DNA of 37,653 nucleotides, from assembly GCA_001724175.1 (NCBI GenBank), contig MEDT01000053.1, positions 1 through 37,653 of the forward strand, given 5' to 3'. The translations under genes were made by a program, and so were the position numbers. Shown here piece by piece: positions 23,939-32,310 of this stretch (its first letter is position 1; each line of letters opens with the position of its first letter). Under the pieces are notes generated by a model that saw nothing but the letters and a program-made list of their open reading frames with translations, made no database searches and was not told the DNA's origin. Origin of the DNA: Cytophagaceae bacterium SCN 52-12 (GTDB lineage: Bacteria > Bacteroidota > Bacteroidia > Cytophagales > Spirosomataceae).

Positions 23939-25468
23939 ATGAAAAGTGTGGAAAAAATATTTGTCTCAATTCTCGTCTCAATTGCATTGACAGGCTGCGG
24001 CGACTTCCTGGAAAGGGTTCCGCTTGACAGTCCGTCGACGGAAACATTCTGGCAGACAGCCGACCAGGCGGAACTCTGGGTAAACAACCTGTATAACGGG
24101 TTAGGAGATGTTGATGACTGCCGCTTCGAAGCATTTTCCGACGACGCCTTCGGAAGAGCCAGCACCGGTCTGAACAACATAGCGCTGGGAATATTCGAGT
24201 CCAACGACCCGGATGTCGAAAATCAATGGAATTACCGGAAGATCCGCGAATCGCTTGAATTCTTTGAAAATATCGGCAGGGTCAGTGGTATTTCCGAAAA
24301 TAAGCTGAACGAGCTTTCGGGCCAGGCCAATTTTATTCTTGCCTATCGTTATTTCAGGCTGGCTACGTTTTACAGGGATGTCCCGCTTGTAACGAAACCT
24401 CTCGCCGTCAATGAAAGCGACATACCGAAGTCTCCGAAAGCGGAGGTGATCAGCTATGTGCTGGAAAGGCTGGATATGGCCATTGAGCAGCTCCCCGTTA
24501 CCTGGCCGGCCAGCGAAAACGGCCGGATCACAAAAGGCGCAGCGCTCTCCTTAAAAGCCCGCGTGCTGCTCTACAACGAAAGATGGGATGAAGCCTGGAA
24601 AGCTGCTAAAGAAGTAATGGATCTTGGTATCTACGAATTACACCCAAATTTTGAGGAGCTGTTCGAGGAAGCGTTCAATAATGCTACGAAAGAATCTATC
24701 CTCGAAACCCAGTATGCTCAAAATGCCAGGGAACACTCGCTGGGAAGAACGTATAATTACCGCAGCATCGACGGCTTTGCGCTCATCCAGCCCATGAAGG
24801 CGCTGGGAGAGGCATACCCGATGTCCGACGGGCTGCCGATTTCGGAGTCTCCCTTGTATGATCCCTCCAACCCGTTCTTAAACCGCGATCCCAGGTTTTA
24901 TGCAACTTTCAATTACCCCGGCCGGACAATGAACGGCTACACTTTCGACCCCGTCAACGATGCCCTGGATCGTGATTTTACATTTACTTACTTGTTTTAC
25001 AGGAAATACGTCACCGACTTCGTCAGGGCGCAGCGGCTGACGCTGTATAAGAACTGGTATATCTTCCGGTATGCAGATGTGCTCCTGATGTATGCCGAAG
25101 CAAAAAATGAGGTTTCGGGCCCGGATGCTACGATCTTTGATGCGCTGGATCTCCTCCGGCACCGGGCAGGCCTCCCTTCTGTCGACCGGAATAAATACAG
25201 CGATCAGGCTGCTCTGCGTGAATTTATCAGGAATGAGCGAAGAATCGAGCTGGCCGGGGAAGGCCTGCGCTACTTCGATATCATCCGCTGGAGGATTGCG
25301 GAGAAGGTAATGAACGGCCAGTTTACAAGCATGGAAGTCCCGGGCTGGCTTCCGAAAATAAACATCCATACCAGGGTGTTCCTGCCCGCAAAACATTACG
25401 TCTGGCCTATCCCTCAGGTAGCCATAGATCGGGCAGTCAACCTGGAACAGCATCCTGAATGGAAATAG
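23939..25468 (+). CDS. SusD/RagB surface glycan-binding lipoprotein (PUL 1)
   Basis: 509 residues. Lipobox IALTGC with C20 anchors the protein at the cell surface. SusD hallmarks are present: DFLERVPLDSPS after the lipobox, TETFWQTADQAELWVNNLYN, ANFILAYRYFRLATFYRDVP, ALSLKARVLLYNERWDEAWK in the TPR region, RYADVLLMYAEAKNE and the C-terminal LAGEGLRYFDIIRWR. It forms the lid over the SusC barrel and captures the glycan. It continues into the sialidase-fold gene 61 bp downstream without a terminator, so binding protein and enzymes are probably one transcript. Confidence 0.95.
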   Translation: MKSVEKIFVSILVSIALTGCGDFLERVPLDSPSTETFWQTADQAELWVNNLYNGLGDVDDCRFEAFSDDAFGRASTGLNNIALGIFESNDPDVENQWNYRKIRESLEFFENIGRVSGISENKLNELSGQANFILAYRYFRLATFYRDVPLVTKPLAVNESDIPKSPKAEVISYVLERLDMAIEQLPVTWPASENGRITKGAALSLKARVLLYNERWDEAWKAAKEVMDLGIYELHPNFEELFEEAFNNATKESILETQYAQNAREHSLGRTYNYRSIDGFALIQPMKALGEAYPMSDGLPISESPLYDPSNPFLNRDPRFYATFNYPGRTMNGYTFDPVNDALDRDFTFTYLFYRKYVTDFVRAQRLTLYKNWYIFRYADVLLMYAEAKNEVSGPDATIFDALDLLRHRAGLPSVDRNKYSDQAALREFIRNERRIELAGEGLRYFDIIRWRIAEKVMNGQFTSMEVPGWLPKINIHTRVFLPAKHYVWPIPQVAIDRAVNLEQHPEWK

Positions 25469-25529
25469 CGGTTCCTGCTTGCAAAATGCTGACAACTTCA
25501 ACCTGCGGATCTTTTATTTGTTAAAAGAC

Positions 25530-26741
25530 ATGACCAAACAACAATACACTGCCTTCCTGCTTGCCCTGCTGACGGTTCTCGCCGGCACTGCCGTCGTCAC
25601 AGGGCAGGATAAAGCGTACCCCGATGCTGCTAAAAATCCGCAGTCGACGCTCATGCTTGCCGGGAGCTGGGTTCCCGGCGATCCTCATAAAATCGACTTT
25701 CAGTCGCTTCCTGCCGTAAAAGGCGAGCACGCGATCGTCAGCGACGTAAGATACGCCTGGGGAATGAAAGTCCACCAGCACAACTACATCACTTTCTATG
25801 ACGGACTGTACTGGATCATGTGGAGCGACGGGCCCGGGATACAGAGAGAGGGTGTCTCCGCAAAGGAACATCGCGGCGTAGTGCCCGGTCACGATCGTGC
25901 CGGACAGCTCATTTCCTATTCCACCAGTCCCGACGGCCTGAACTGGAGCGAGCCGAGAGACCTGGCCGGCCCTCCCGATGACGGGTTCGGGTGGATCGCA
26001 CGGGGTTTCTGGATCTACAACGGCGAGCTGCTTGCGCTGGCTACCAGGTACCAGGCGCCCTCTTACCGTGGAGACGGCCTGCAGCTTCATGCTTTCAGGA
26101 GAGTGAAAGGCGGGAAGAAAGAATGGCAGCACCGGGGGCTGGTATACGACAACGCTATGAACAATTTTGCACCAAAGCAAATTCCGACGGGGGAATGGAT
26201 GATGTCCAGAAGAGACAAAGACGCAAACGTCCACATGATGATCGGTGGTGTAAACGGGTTTGATAAATGGGAATCGTTCCCGGTAATAAGCTATTCGGGT
26301 GAAGAGCTGGCCGCGGAAGAGCCCTATTGGTGGGTACTTCCCGACGGGAACCTGGTTGCTTTTTTCCGCGACAACAAGAAGAGCGGCTACCTGTTCCGGG
26401 CTTTTTCGACCGATAACGGCCGAACCTGGAGCCGCCCGGTGAAAACCAATTTCCCGGATGCCGGGTCCAAGTTCAGCGGGTTACGGCTGAAAGACGGACG
26501 ATATGTGCTGGTTTCCAATTCCCATCCTGCAAAAAGGGATCCGCTCACGATCGCCGTCAGCGACGACGGCCTGGTTTTCAATAAGCTCTTCTATGTCGCT
26601 GGCGGCAGGCATGTCGACTATCCGCATGTCTATGAACATGACGGGCAGCTTTTTATAGCTTTTGCCGGAGCCAAGCAGACAGTCGAAGTCATTAAAGTCG
26701 GAATAAATGATTTAAGCGCGCTCACGATGCCTTCAAAATAG
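25530..26741 (+). CDS. Secreted sialidase-fold (BNR repeat) protein, copy 1
   Basis: 403 residues from the ATG at 25530, which begins a signal peptide (1-26, LLALLTVLAGTAVVTGQ); a longer frame from 25479 would bury it. Asp-box-like repeats typical of six-bladed sialidase-fold propellers are visible: STSPDGLNWSE, STDNGRTWS and VSDDGLVF. Conserved aromatic and acidic patches include WIMWSDGPG, EEPYWWVLPDGN and RHVDYPHVYEHDG. The family arginine triad of true sialidases could not be confirmed, so the fold, not the activity, is claimed. It directly follows SusD and is closely similar along its whole length to the protein encoded at 26896, so the two are tandem duplicates. Confidence 0.8.
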   Translation: MTKQQYTAFLLALLTVLAGTAVVTGQDKAYPDAAKNPQSTLMLAGSWVPGDPHKIDFQSLPAVKGEHAIVSDVRYAWGMKVHQHNYITFYDGLYWIMWSDGPGIQREGVSAKEHRGVVPGHDRAGQLISYSTSPDGLNWSEPRDLAGPPDDGFGWIARGFWIYNGELLALATRYQAPSYRGDGLQLHAFRRVKGGKKEWQHRGLVYDNAMNNFAPKQIPTGEWMMSRRDKDANVHMMIGGVNGFDKWESFPVISYSGEELAAEEPYWWVLPDGNLVAFFRDNKKSGYLFRAFSTDNGRTWSRPVKTNFPDAGSKFSGLRLKDGRYVLVSNSHPAKRDPLTIAVSDDGLVFNKLFYVAGGRHVDYPHVYEHDGQLFIAFAGAKQTVEVIKVGINDLSALTMPSK

Positions 26742-26820
26742 CGGCGAGCGTCGCCGGTGCGCTACCCTCCGGGTGCTAAAAGCATTTTTCCCGGTCGGGC
26801 ATATCACTACCCGGCAAAAA
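26742..26820. other. Hairpin cluster between the two sialidase-fold genes
   Basis: GGCGA/TCGCC (26743-26747 and 26751-26755), a GC-rich stem around ACCC/GGGT (26761-26776), a small TGCT/AGCA stem followed by five T (26774-26789), and CGGG/CCCG (26796-26799 and 26810-26813) lie within 80 bp after the first stop. The T-run hairpin could attenuate transcription or define an mRNA 3' end within the operon. The stems are short. Confidence 0.35.
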
Positions 26821-26895
26821 ATAAACATTCAAGTGGCCGTAGCCAGCCGGACAACTGTATTACTATCAGCGAAAAGTAAAAATTAAGACAAAGTA

Positions 26896-28104
26896 ATGAA
26901 GACAAAAACCAGCAATGGCCCAGCGAAAGAGTACCTTCTGGCAATAGCCTTAATCCTTTTTGCGGCAGGCATCCGTGCCCAGCCTCCTCACCCCGTCTCC
27001 AACCCCTCTTCCCCACTCATGCTGGCGGGCGACTGGCTACCCCGCGATGCGCACCGGATAGACTATGACAAGCTCCCGCGCCTGCCCGGCTCTCACATGG
27101 TGGTCAGCGATGTACGTCACAAAATGGGGGTCAACCAGCACAATTACCTGGATTACTACGACGGCCGGTACTGGATCATGTGGAGCGACGGCCCCGGGAT
27201 AGAAGACCGGGTGGGACAGAGAGTGAAATACGCCACCAGCCCCGACGGCGTCCTCTGGTCCGAGCCGGAATACCTCACGCCGTCGCCTCCCGGCGCAGAA
27301 AAGAGCTCGCTCTACGGAACACGTTCCGAAAAAGGGTTCCGGTACATAGCGCGCGGATTCTGGCAGCGTGACGGGGAGTTTCTTGCCCTGGCATCCCTGG
27401 ATGAAGCCGCCGGCTTCTTCGGGCCGGGCCTGGCGCTGAGGGCTTTCCGGTATGACAAGAAATGGAATAAATGGGAAGACATCGGGGTTGTGCACGACAA
27501 CGCAATTAATAATTTCTCACCTCAAAAGCTATCGTCCGGCGAATGGATGATGTCCAGGCGTAAATCCGATTATACAAAATCGGGAGTAGAGTTCCTCGTA
27601 GGCGGTGTGAAAAGCCTGACCGACTGGAAGTCGTACCCGGTTCTGGGTTCAGCCCATGAGCTTACGGCAGAAGAACCGCACTGGTGGGTATTGCCCGACG
27701 GCAACCTGGCGGCGCTTTTCCGCGACAACAAAGGAAGCGGGTACCTGTTCCGCTCTTTTTCATCAGATAACGGCCGTACCTGGAGTACGCCCGTCAGGAC
27801 CAATTTCCCTGACGCACGCTCGAAATTCAGCGGTACACGGCTGAAAGACGGGCGTTATGTGCTGGTATCGAACGCCAATCCGAAAAAACGCGACCCGCTG
27901 GTGCTTTCTGTCAGCGACGACGGGATAGTCTTCAATAAGATGTACTACCTGGTCGGAGGACGGCATGTAGACTACCCCCACGTGATGGAGCACGACGGTC
28001 ATCTTTTTGTGGCGTTTGCCACCGGGAAGCAGACCATAGAAGTGATTAAAATCCGCCTGTCGGACATTGACTCACTGAAAATGGTCTCTCAAAACCAGAA
28101 CTGA
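26896..28104 (+). CDS. Secreted sialidase-fold (BNR repeat) protein, copy 2
   Basis: 402 residues. Signal peptide 1-32 ending near IRAQPP. It aligns end to end with the preceding protein: shared PLMLAGDWLPRDAHRIDY versus STLMLAGSWVPGDPHKIDF, WIMWSDGPGIE, DNAINNFSP, GEWMMSRR, HWWVLPDGNLAALFRDNKGS, SSDNGRTWS and RHVDYPHVMEHDG. Differences concentrate in two segments: after WSDGPGI, where copy 1 has a longer loop, and near 95-140, where copy 2 inserts SPPGAEKSSLYGTRSEKG. That suggests different substrate pockets. The FAD enzyme gene begins 4 bp after its stop, so co-translation is likely. The reaction is unknown, as for copy 1. Confidence 0.8.
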   Translation: MKTKTSNGPAKEYLLAIALILFAAGIRAQPPHPVSNPSSPLMLAGDWLPRDAHRIDYDKLPRLPGSHMVVSDVRHKMGVNQHNYLDYYDGRYWIMWSDGPGIEDRVGQRVKYATSPDGVLWSEPEYLTPSPPGAEKSSLYGTRSEKGFRYIARGFWQRDGEFLALASLDEAAGFFGPGLALRAFRYDKKWNKWEDIGVVHDNAINNFSPQKLSSGEWMMSRRKSDYTKSGVEFLVGGVKSLTDWKSYPVLGSAHELTAEEPHWWVLPDGNLAALFRDNKGSGYLFRSFSSDNGRTWSTPVRTNFPDARSKFSGTRLKDGRYVLVSNANPKKRDPLVLSVSDDGIVFNKMYYLVGGRHVDYPHVMEHDGHLFVAFATGKQTIEVIKIRLSDIDSLKMVSQNQN

Positions 28105-28108
28105 GCCT

Positions 28109-30088
28109 ATGAACCGCAGGTATTTTATAAAGCTGGGCGCCGCCGGCGCCCTGATTTCCATTGCCGACCTTACCTCGTGCACAACAGCAGGCGAGGATAA
28201 AACCGATACAGACGTACTCGTCGTCGGCGGTACGCCAGCCGGCATCATGGCAGCCATCGCTGCGGCCCGTTCGGGAGCCAGGGTAACCCTCATCGAGTAT
28301 CACCATCATATCGGCGGCCTTTCGACCAGCGGACTGGGGAAAAGCGATATTGAAAACAAAGATGCGATCGCCGGTCTTTTTAAGGAGTTCACTCAGCACA
28401 TTCTCCGCTATTACACAGAGAAGTATGGCGCGGACTCGGAAGATGTAAAAAAATGCCGGGGCGGCTATTATTACGAACCATCTGTTGCCGAGCACGTATT
28501 CAACCGGATGGTCTCGGCTGAAACCAACATTACCCTACTTACCGGCTACCAGATTGAGAAAGTCCTCACGCGGGGAGGAAAAGCGAAGGAAGCCGGTTTT
28601 AAAAACAGGGCTACCGGCGAATCCCGGAACCTGAAAGCCGAAGTATTCATAGACGCTACCTACGAAGGCGATCTGTATGCGCTCGCAGGCGCAGCTTACC
28701 GGCTGGGCAGGGAGGGCAAAAACGACTTCGGCGAGCCTCACGCCGGCCGTATATTTTTCGACTACAACGACAACCGGTTCCTGGAAGGCAGCACAGGCGA
28801 AGGAGACAAGCGGATCCCGGCTTATACCTACCGGCTCTGCATGACCGACGATCCGGCGAACAGCTATGTCATGAAAGAGCCGCCGGCCGGCTACAATCGC
28901 GAAAACTACCTGAAGTATTTCAAAGACCTGGAAGAAGGGCGCCTTGGGGGGCCGAAGGTATTCAAAGAAGGCCATGGCTACTATAAAGCCCATTTTGATA
29001 CAATGGTGCGCGTGTTTTCATTCGCGGAGATCCCTAACCGCAAGTATGATGTCAACACCAACCCGCGACCGCTCGGCTTTCCGTTCCCTGAAGAGAATTT
29101 CAATTACGCGGAAGCAGGCTGGGAAGAACGGGAAAGGATGTTCCGGAGGCACCGGGAGCTAGCCCTGGGCCTTTTGTACTTTATACAGAATGACCCGGAA
29201 ATTCCCGAAGCCCACCGGCAGCTCGCCAACCAGTATCACCTTCCGCTCGATGAATTCACCGACAACGGGCATTTCCCCTGGCAGCTTTATGTACGGGAAG
29301 CCAGAAGGCTGAAAGGAGCCTATACCCTGACGGAAAATGACGTAACGCTGAAAGATGGCGAAGAGAGGACCACCATTTTCCACGATGCTATCATTGCCGG
29401 CGAATTCCCTATCGACAGCTTTCCCTGCTCAAAAGAACCGTCGGCCGACGGCAAAGTGCTCGAAGGCTATATAGGCATGCTGCCGATACCCGCCTACCAG
29501 CTCCCCTACAGAGTCCTTGTTCCCGAAAGCATCGATGGCATTATCGTTCCGGTAGCGGCTTCTACCACTCACGTTGCATATTCGACATTACGTATGGAGC
29601 CTTTATGGATGGGGATAGGGCAGGCATCCGGCGTCGCCGCCGCCTTGTCGGTCCGGAATAAGACGGAGATCCGCGACGTCGACGTGAAAGCGCTTCAGGC
29701 AGCACTTGTGGAAAACGGGCAGATCCTGACTTATTTCGACGATCTCGACCCGGCCGACAAGGCGCATAAGGCTGCACAGTTCTGGGGAACCAGGGGCTTT
29801 TTCAAATCGTATAAGGCCGGGCTGCGACAGCCTGTTCCCGGAGCGGAGCTCAAACGCTGGGCGGCTATCTTTACTGAAACAACAAATCTCCCGCTCGCCC
29901 TTCCTGACGTTCATACTGACTATATAACCCGTGGGGAATTCAGGAAGGTCATGAAGAGCTGGGCCGGACCGGTTCCGGATGACGCCGTATGGACGTATGA
30001 GTCCGGAACAGATGCTGATCCGCTGCTGAAAGGAGAAGCATGCGCCGCGCTGTTTTCAAAGGCAGCGGAGCGCAGCGGCAGATCTTAG
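28109..30088 (+). CDS. FAD-dependent oxidoreductase with Tat and lipobox signals
   Basis: 659 residues of the FAD_oxidored type. The N-terminus combines a twin-arginine motif NRRYFIKLG (2-10), a short hydrophobic stretch and a lipobox-like LTSC with C24, so it is probably a Tat-exported lipoprotein. The FAD Rossmann motif VVGGTPAGIMAAIAAARSG (38-56) with the ribose-binding E63 follows. Further family blocks are GGLSTSGLG (69-77), VFIDATYEGDLYALAG (about 188-203), SIDGIIVPVAASTTHVAYS (about 474-492) and RMEPLWMGIGQASGVAA. Relatives oxidise or dehydrate sugars, but the reaction is not established. It is the last gene of PUL 1 and is followed by a strong terminator. Confidence 0.85.
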   Translation: MNRRYFIKLGAAGALISIADLTSCTTAGEDKTDTDVLVVGGTPAGIMAAIAAARSGARVTLIEYHHHIGGLSTSGLGKSDIENKDAIAGLFKEFTQHILRYYTEKYGADSEDVKKCRGGYYYEPSVAEHVFNRMVSAETNITLLTGYQIEKVLTRGGKAKEAGFKNRATGESRNLKAEVFIDATYEGDLYALAGAAYRLGREGKNDFGEPHAGRIFFDYNDNRFLEGSTGEGDKRIPAYTYRLCMTDDPANSYVMKEPPAGYNRENYLKYFKDLEEGRLGGPKVFKEGHGYYKAHFDTMVRVFSFAEIPNRKYDVNTNPRPLGFPFPEENFNYAEAGWEERERMFRRHRELALGLLYFIQNDPEIPEAHRQLANQYHLPLDEFTDNGHFPWQLYVREARRLKGAYTLTENDVTLKDGEERTTIFHDAIIAGEFPIDSFPCSKEPSADGKVLEGYIGMLPIPAYQLPYRVLVPESIDGIIVPVAASTTHVAYSTLRMEPLWMGIGQASGVAAALSVRNKTEIRDVDVKALQAALVENGQILTYFDDLDPADKAHKAAQFWGTRGFFKSYKAGLRQPVPGAELKRWAAIFTETTNLPLALPDVHTDYITRGEFRKVMKSWAGPVPDDAVWTYESGTDADPLLKGEACAALFSKAAERSGRS

Positions 30089-30111
30089 CAAAACCCGGGC
30101 ATAGGCACGAA

Positions 30112-30165
30112 TTCCCGGCAGGGAGAGGCATGTAAGCCTCTCCTTTTTTTATAGCCTGCCGGGAA
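30112..30165 (+). terminator. Strong intrinsic terminator inside a larger inverted repeat
   Basis: An inner perfect 8-bp stem GGAGAGGC/GCCTCTCC (30122-30129 and 30136-30143) with a 6-nt loop is followed by seven T (30144-30150), which is a textbook terminator for the operon ending at 30088. It is enclosed by an outer perfect 11-bp inverted repeat (30112-30122 and 30155-30165) that shares one base with the inner stem. Confidence 0.9.
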
Positions 30166-30287
30166 AATCCCGATAGCCCGCAGAAACAAAAATGCCATCA
30201 GCCGGGGAAGGCGCTGACGAGATCCTGTCAATATTATTATTCTGTGATTTTTTAAGCTCCCCTGATAAATACACGTTATCTTTAGGG

Positions 30288-30295
30288 TACATTTG
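30288..30295 (+). promoter_or_regulatory. Candidate -7 box before the second ECF sigma gene
   Basis: TACATTTG matches the Bacteroidota TAnnTTTG consensus, 16 bp before the ATG at 30311, giving a very short leader. No TTTG-type -33 element was found at the usual spacing. Confidence 0.4.
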
Positions 30296-30310
30296 CCTTT
30301 TACGGTATGC

Positions 30311-30880
30311 ATGACTAACTATCCTCAACATAACGATCAGGCTTTAATAACCCTCCTGAAAGAAGGCGATGAACCCGCGTTTGCAGAGCTGCACAGCCGG
30401 TACAAAGCGGTGCTGTTTATCCACGCCTACCGCATGTTGGGGAGTGAGGATGAAGCCAAGGATGTAGTCCAGGAGCTCTTCACCACGCTGTGGACCCGGA
30501 GAAGCGATATTCCTGCCATATCCTCCCTGGGTTCCTACCTCTACAGCGCAGTCAGGAACAAGGTACTTGATTGCATTGCCCGGAAAAAAACAGAAGAGAA
30601 GTACATGCGCTCGCTTGCGCTGTTTATGGAGGAGGGTGAAAATATCACCGAAAAAGAAATGAGGGAAAAAGAGCTGGCCAGGCTGGTAGAAAGAGAAATT
30701 TCTCTCCTCCCGGAAAGAATGCGCGAGATATTCGAGCTGAGCCGGTACGAAAACCGCTCTTACAAAGAAATCGCGGAAGAGCTCAATATTTCTGACAAAA
30801 CTGTCAAAAAACAGGTCAGCAATGCGCTGATCATCCTTCGCAAAAAGCTGGATGTAGCCCTTTCCGCAATTTTTTTTTAA
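30311..30880 (+). CDS. ECF-type RNA polymerase sigma factor (PUL 2)
   Basis: 189 residues. Sigma region 2 (about 20-95: FAELHSRYKAVLFIHAYRML, EAKDVVQELFTTLWTRR, SYLYSAVRNKVLDCIARK) and region 4 (about 130-180: LPERMREIFELSRYENRSYK, EIAEELNISDKTVKKQVSNA) are complete. The ATG at 30311 is preferred over a TTG six codons earlier because that TTG lies inside the candidate -7 box. FecR starts 54 bp downstream, followed by SusC and SusD, so this is the regulator of the second glycan module. Its region 4 helix (DKTVKKQVSN) differs from that of the PUL 1 factor (SKTVEVHVSK), suggesting separate promoters. Confidence 0.93.
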   Translation: MTNYPQHNDQALITLLKEGDEPAFAELHSRYKAVLFIHAYRMLGSEDEAKDVVQELFTTLWTRRSDIPAISSLGSYLYSAVRNKVLDCIARKKTEEKYMRSLALFMEEGENITEKEMREKELARLVEREISLLPERMREIFELSRYENRSYKEIAEELNISDKTVKKQVSNALIILRKKLDVALSAIFF

Positions 30881-30934
30881 TACGGGATACTACCTTGGCC
30901 TCCGATACCCGTCTTTAGTGAAAAGACGATTCTG

Positions 30935-32107
30935 ATGCAGGAAAGCCAGGCAAGGATACTGATTGAAAAATACAGGAAAGGTACGCTTACCGATGAAGAG
31001 CGTATACTACTCGAAAGCTGGTACCTGAAGCTGGCTGAGGAAACGGAACTTGCGGAAGAAAACGCGGGCCGGCTCGGCGCTGCGATCGAAAACCTCGGTC
31101 CCCCGGCGATACCGGAAAGAAAAACACCGGTAAGACCGCTCCTGAAATGGGCTGCGGTCGCCGCTTCCGTTCTTATACTCGTCTCTCTTGCTATTGTATA
31201 CCGGCCGGATCATCATGAAGAAACCGTCGTTTCCTCAGACCCGCTCCTGAAAGAGGATGCATTGCCGGGCCAGCACCGCGCGACGCTGACATTAGCCGAC
31301 GGCTCGTCTATCCCGCTCGAAAAAACAGGACCCGGCGTCCTTGTGAAGGAAAACCGCGTATCGATTGTCAAGACCGGCGACGGGGAAATAGCCTGCAACG
31401 TAGCGGCCGGTCCCGGGAAGCCGCCCGGGAAAGTCTCCTACAATAAGCTGGAAACCCCGAAAGCCGGGCAGTACCGGGTGATATTGCCCGACGGTACGCG
31501 GGCCTGGCTCAACGCCGCCTCTTCCATCAGGTTCCCTGCACTTTTCCCTGCCGGCGAACGGGTCGTGGAAATCAGCGGAGAGGTCTATTTTGAAGTGGCA
31601 AAACTCAGGAAAAACGGGAGAAATATACCTTTCCGGGTACGTTCCGGCGTACAAACCGTCGAGGTCCTCGGAACCGTCTTTAACGTAAACGGCTACGCCG
31701 ACGAAGAGACAACCAAAACCACCCTCCTTGAAGGAAGCATCAGGGTGATTGACAATGCCCATGCAGGGGAAACCGTCGTGCTGAAGCCCGGGCAGCAGAC
31801 GCTTCTCTCTGCTAAAATCCAGGGACCGGCGGATTCGCCCCGGCTGGACATCAAGGAAGTAGATACGGGTTCTGTCGTGGCATGGAAGGAAGGGTACTTC
31901 CGGTTTGACGGAGTAGGGCTACCGGAACTGATGCGCCAGCTGTCAAGATGGTATGACATGGAGGTAGTCTACGAAACTGTCGTTGCTGACCATGAGTTCG
32001 TAGGGCGGATAGAACGCGACGCCAATCTCTCAAAGGTGCTCCGGATCCTCGAACTGGGCGGTGTAAGGTTCAGGATCGAAGGGAAAAAGATAATTGTAAC
32101 CGATTAA
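30935..32107 (+). CDS. FecR-family anti-sigma factor (PUL 2)
   Basis: 390 residues. N-terminal cytoplasmic helical domain (1-65), transmembrane helix about 70-88 (LLKWAAVAASVLILVSLAIV), and periplasmic FecR domain (about 175-275: YRVILPDGTRAWLNAASSIR, VVEISGEVYFEVAK, VEVLGTVFNVNGYAD). C-terminal DUF4974-like domain (about 315-385: GYFRFDGVGLPELMRQLSRW). It is the expected membrane anti-sigma partner of the ECF factor upstream and the receiver for the STN domain of the SusC downstream. It is longer than the PUL 1 FecR because of a segment between the helix and the FecR core (about 105-170). Confidence 0.93.
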   Translation: MQESQARILIEKYRKGTLTDEERILLESWYLKLAEETELAEENAGRLGAAIENLGPPAIPERKTPVRPLLKWAAVAASVLILVSLAIVYRPDHHEETVVSSDPLLKEDALPGQHRATLTLADGSSIPLEKTGPGVLVKENRVSIVKTGDGEIACNVAAGPGKPPGKVSYNKLETPKAGQYRVILPDGTRAWLNAASSIRFPALFPAGERVVEISGEVYFEVAKLRKNGRNIPFRVRSGVQTVEVLGTVFNVNGYADEETTKTTLLEGSIRVIDNAHAGETVVLKPGQQTLLSAKIQGPADSPRLDIKEVDTGSVVAWKEGYFRFDGVGLPELMRQLSRWYDMEVVYETVVADHEFVGRIERDANLSKVLRILELGGVRFRIEGKKIIVTD

Positions 32108-32174
32108 CTATATAGTGTTGAACTTAATAACAAAACCATCTATGAGGAATCAATAACCAGAAAAAACCGGTTCC

Positions 32175-32213
32175 GTGAATAAAAAACCGTTCCAGATGCG
32201 ACCTGAAACGGTT
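32175..32213 (-). terminator. Minus-strand terminator-like hairpin in the SusC leader
   Basis: An 11-bp stem (32185-32195 with 32203-32213), loop of 7 nt. On the minus-strand RNA every position pairs (one G.U), while on the plus-strand RNA that position is a C/A mismatch. Only the minus strand has a U-tract (complement of 32181-32186, six T). No minus-strand gene precedes it, so it may end an antisense RNA over the SusC start. Confidence 0.55.
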
Positions 32214-32310
32214 GATTGTTCCGGTCATCTTCCCTCTTTCACGCTTGACCACGGAAAGAAAGGACGTTTGTTGCTGCAAAACCAATGATAACCTAAAACC
32301 ATACAAAGGT
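32181..32310 (-). ncRNA. Candidate cis-antisense RNA opposite the SusC leader
   Basis: A TACCTTTG box on the minus strand (complement of 32303-32310) matches the TAnnTTTG -7 consensus, and the minus-strand terminator lies about 110 bp downstream. Together they would give a transcript of about 115 nt antisense to the SusC leader, the arrangement of DonS-type antisense RNAs that repress SusC genes in Bacteroides. No -33 element was found and expression is untested. Confidence 0.35.

Noticed and set aside
25530-28104. Calling the paralogous pair true sialidases (neuraminidases)
   Set aside because: Asp boxes support the fold only. The arginine triad and catalytic Tyr/Glu could not be identified by eye.
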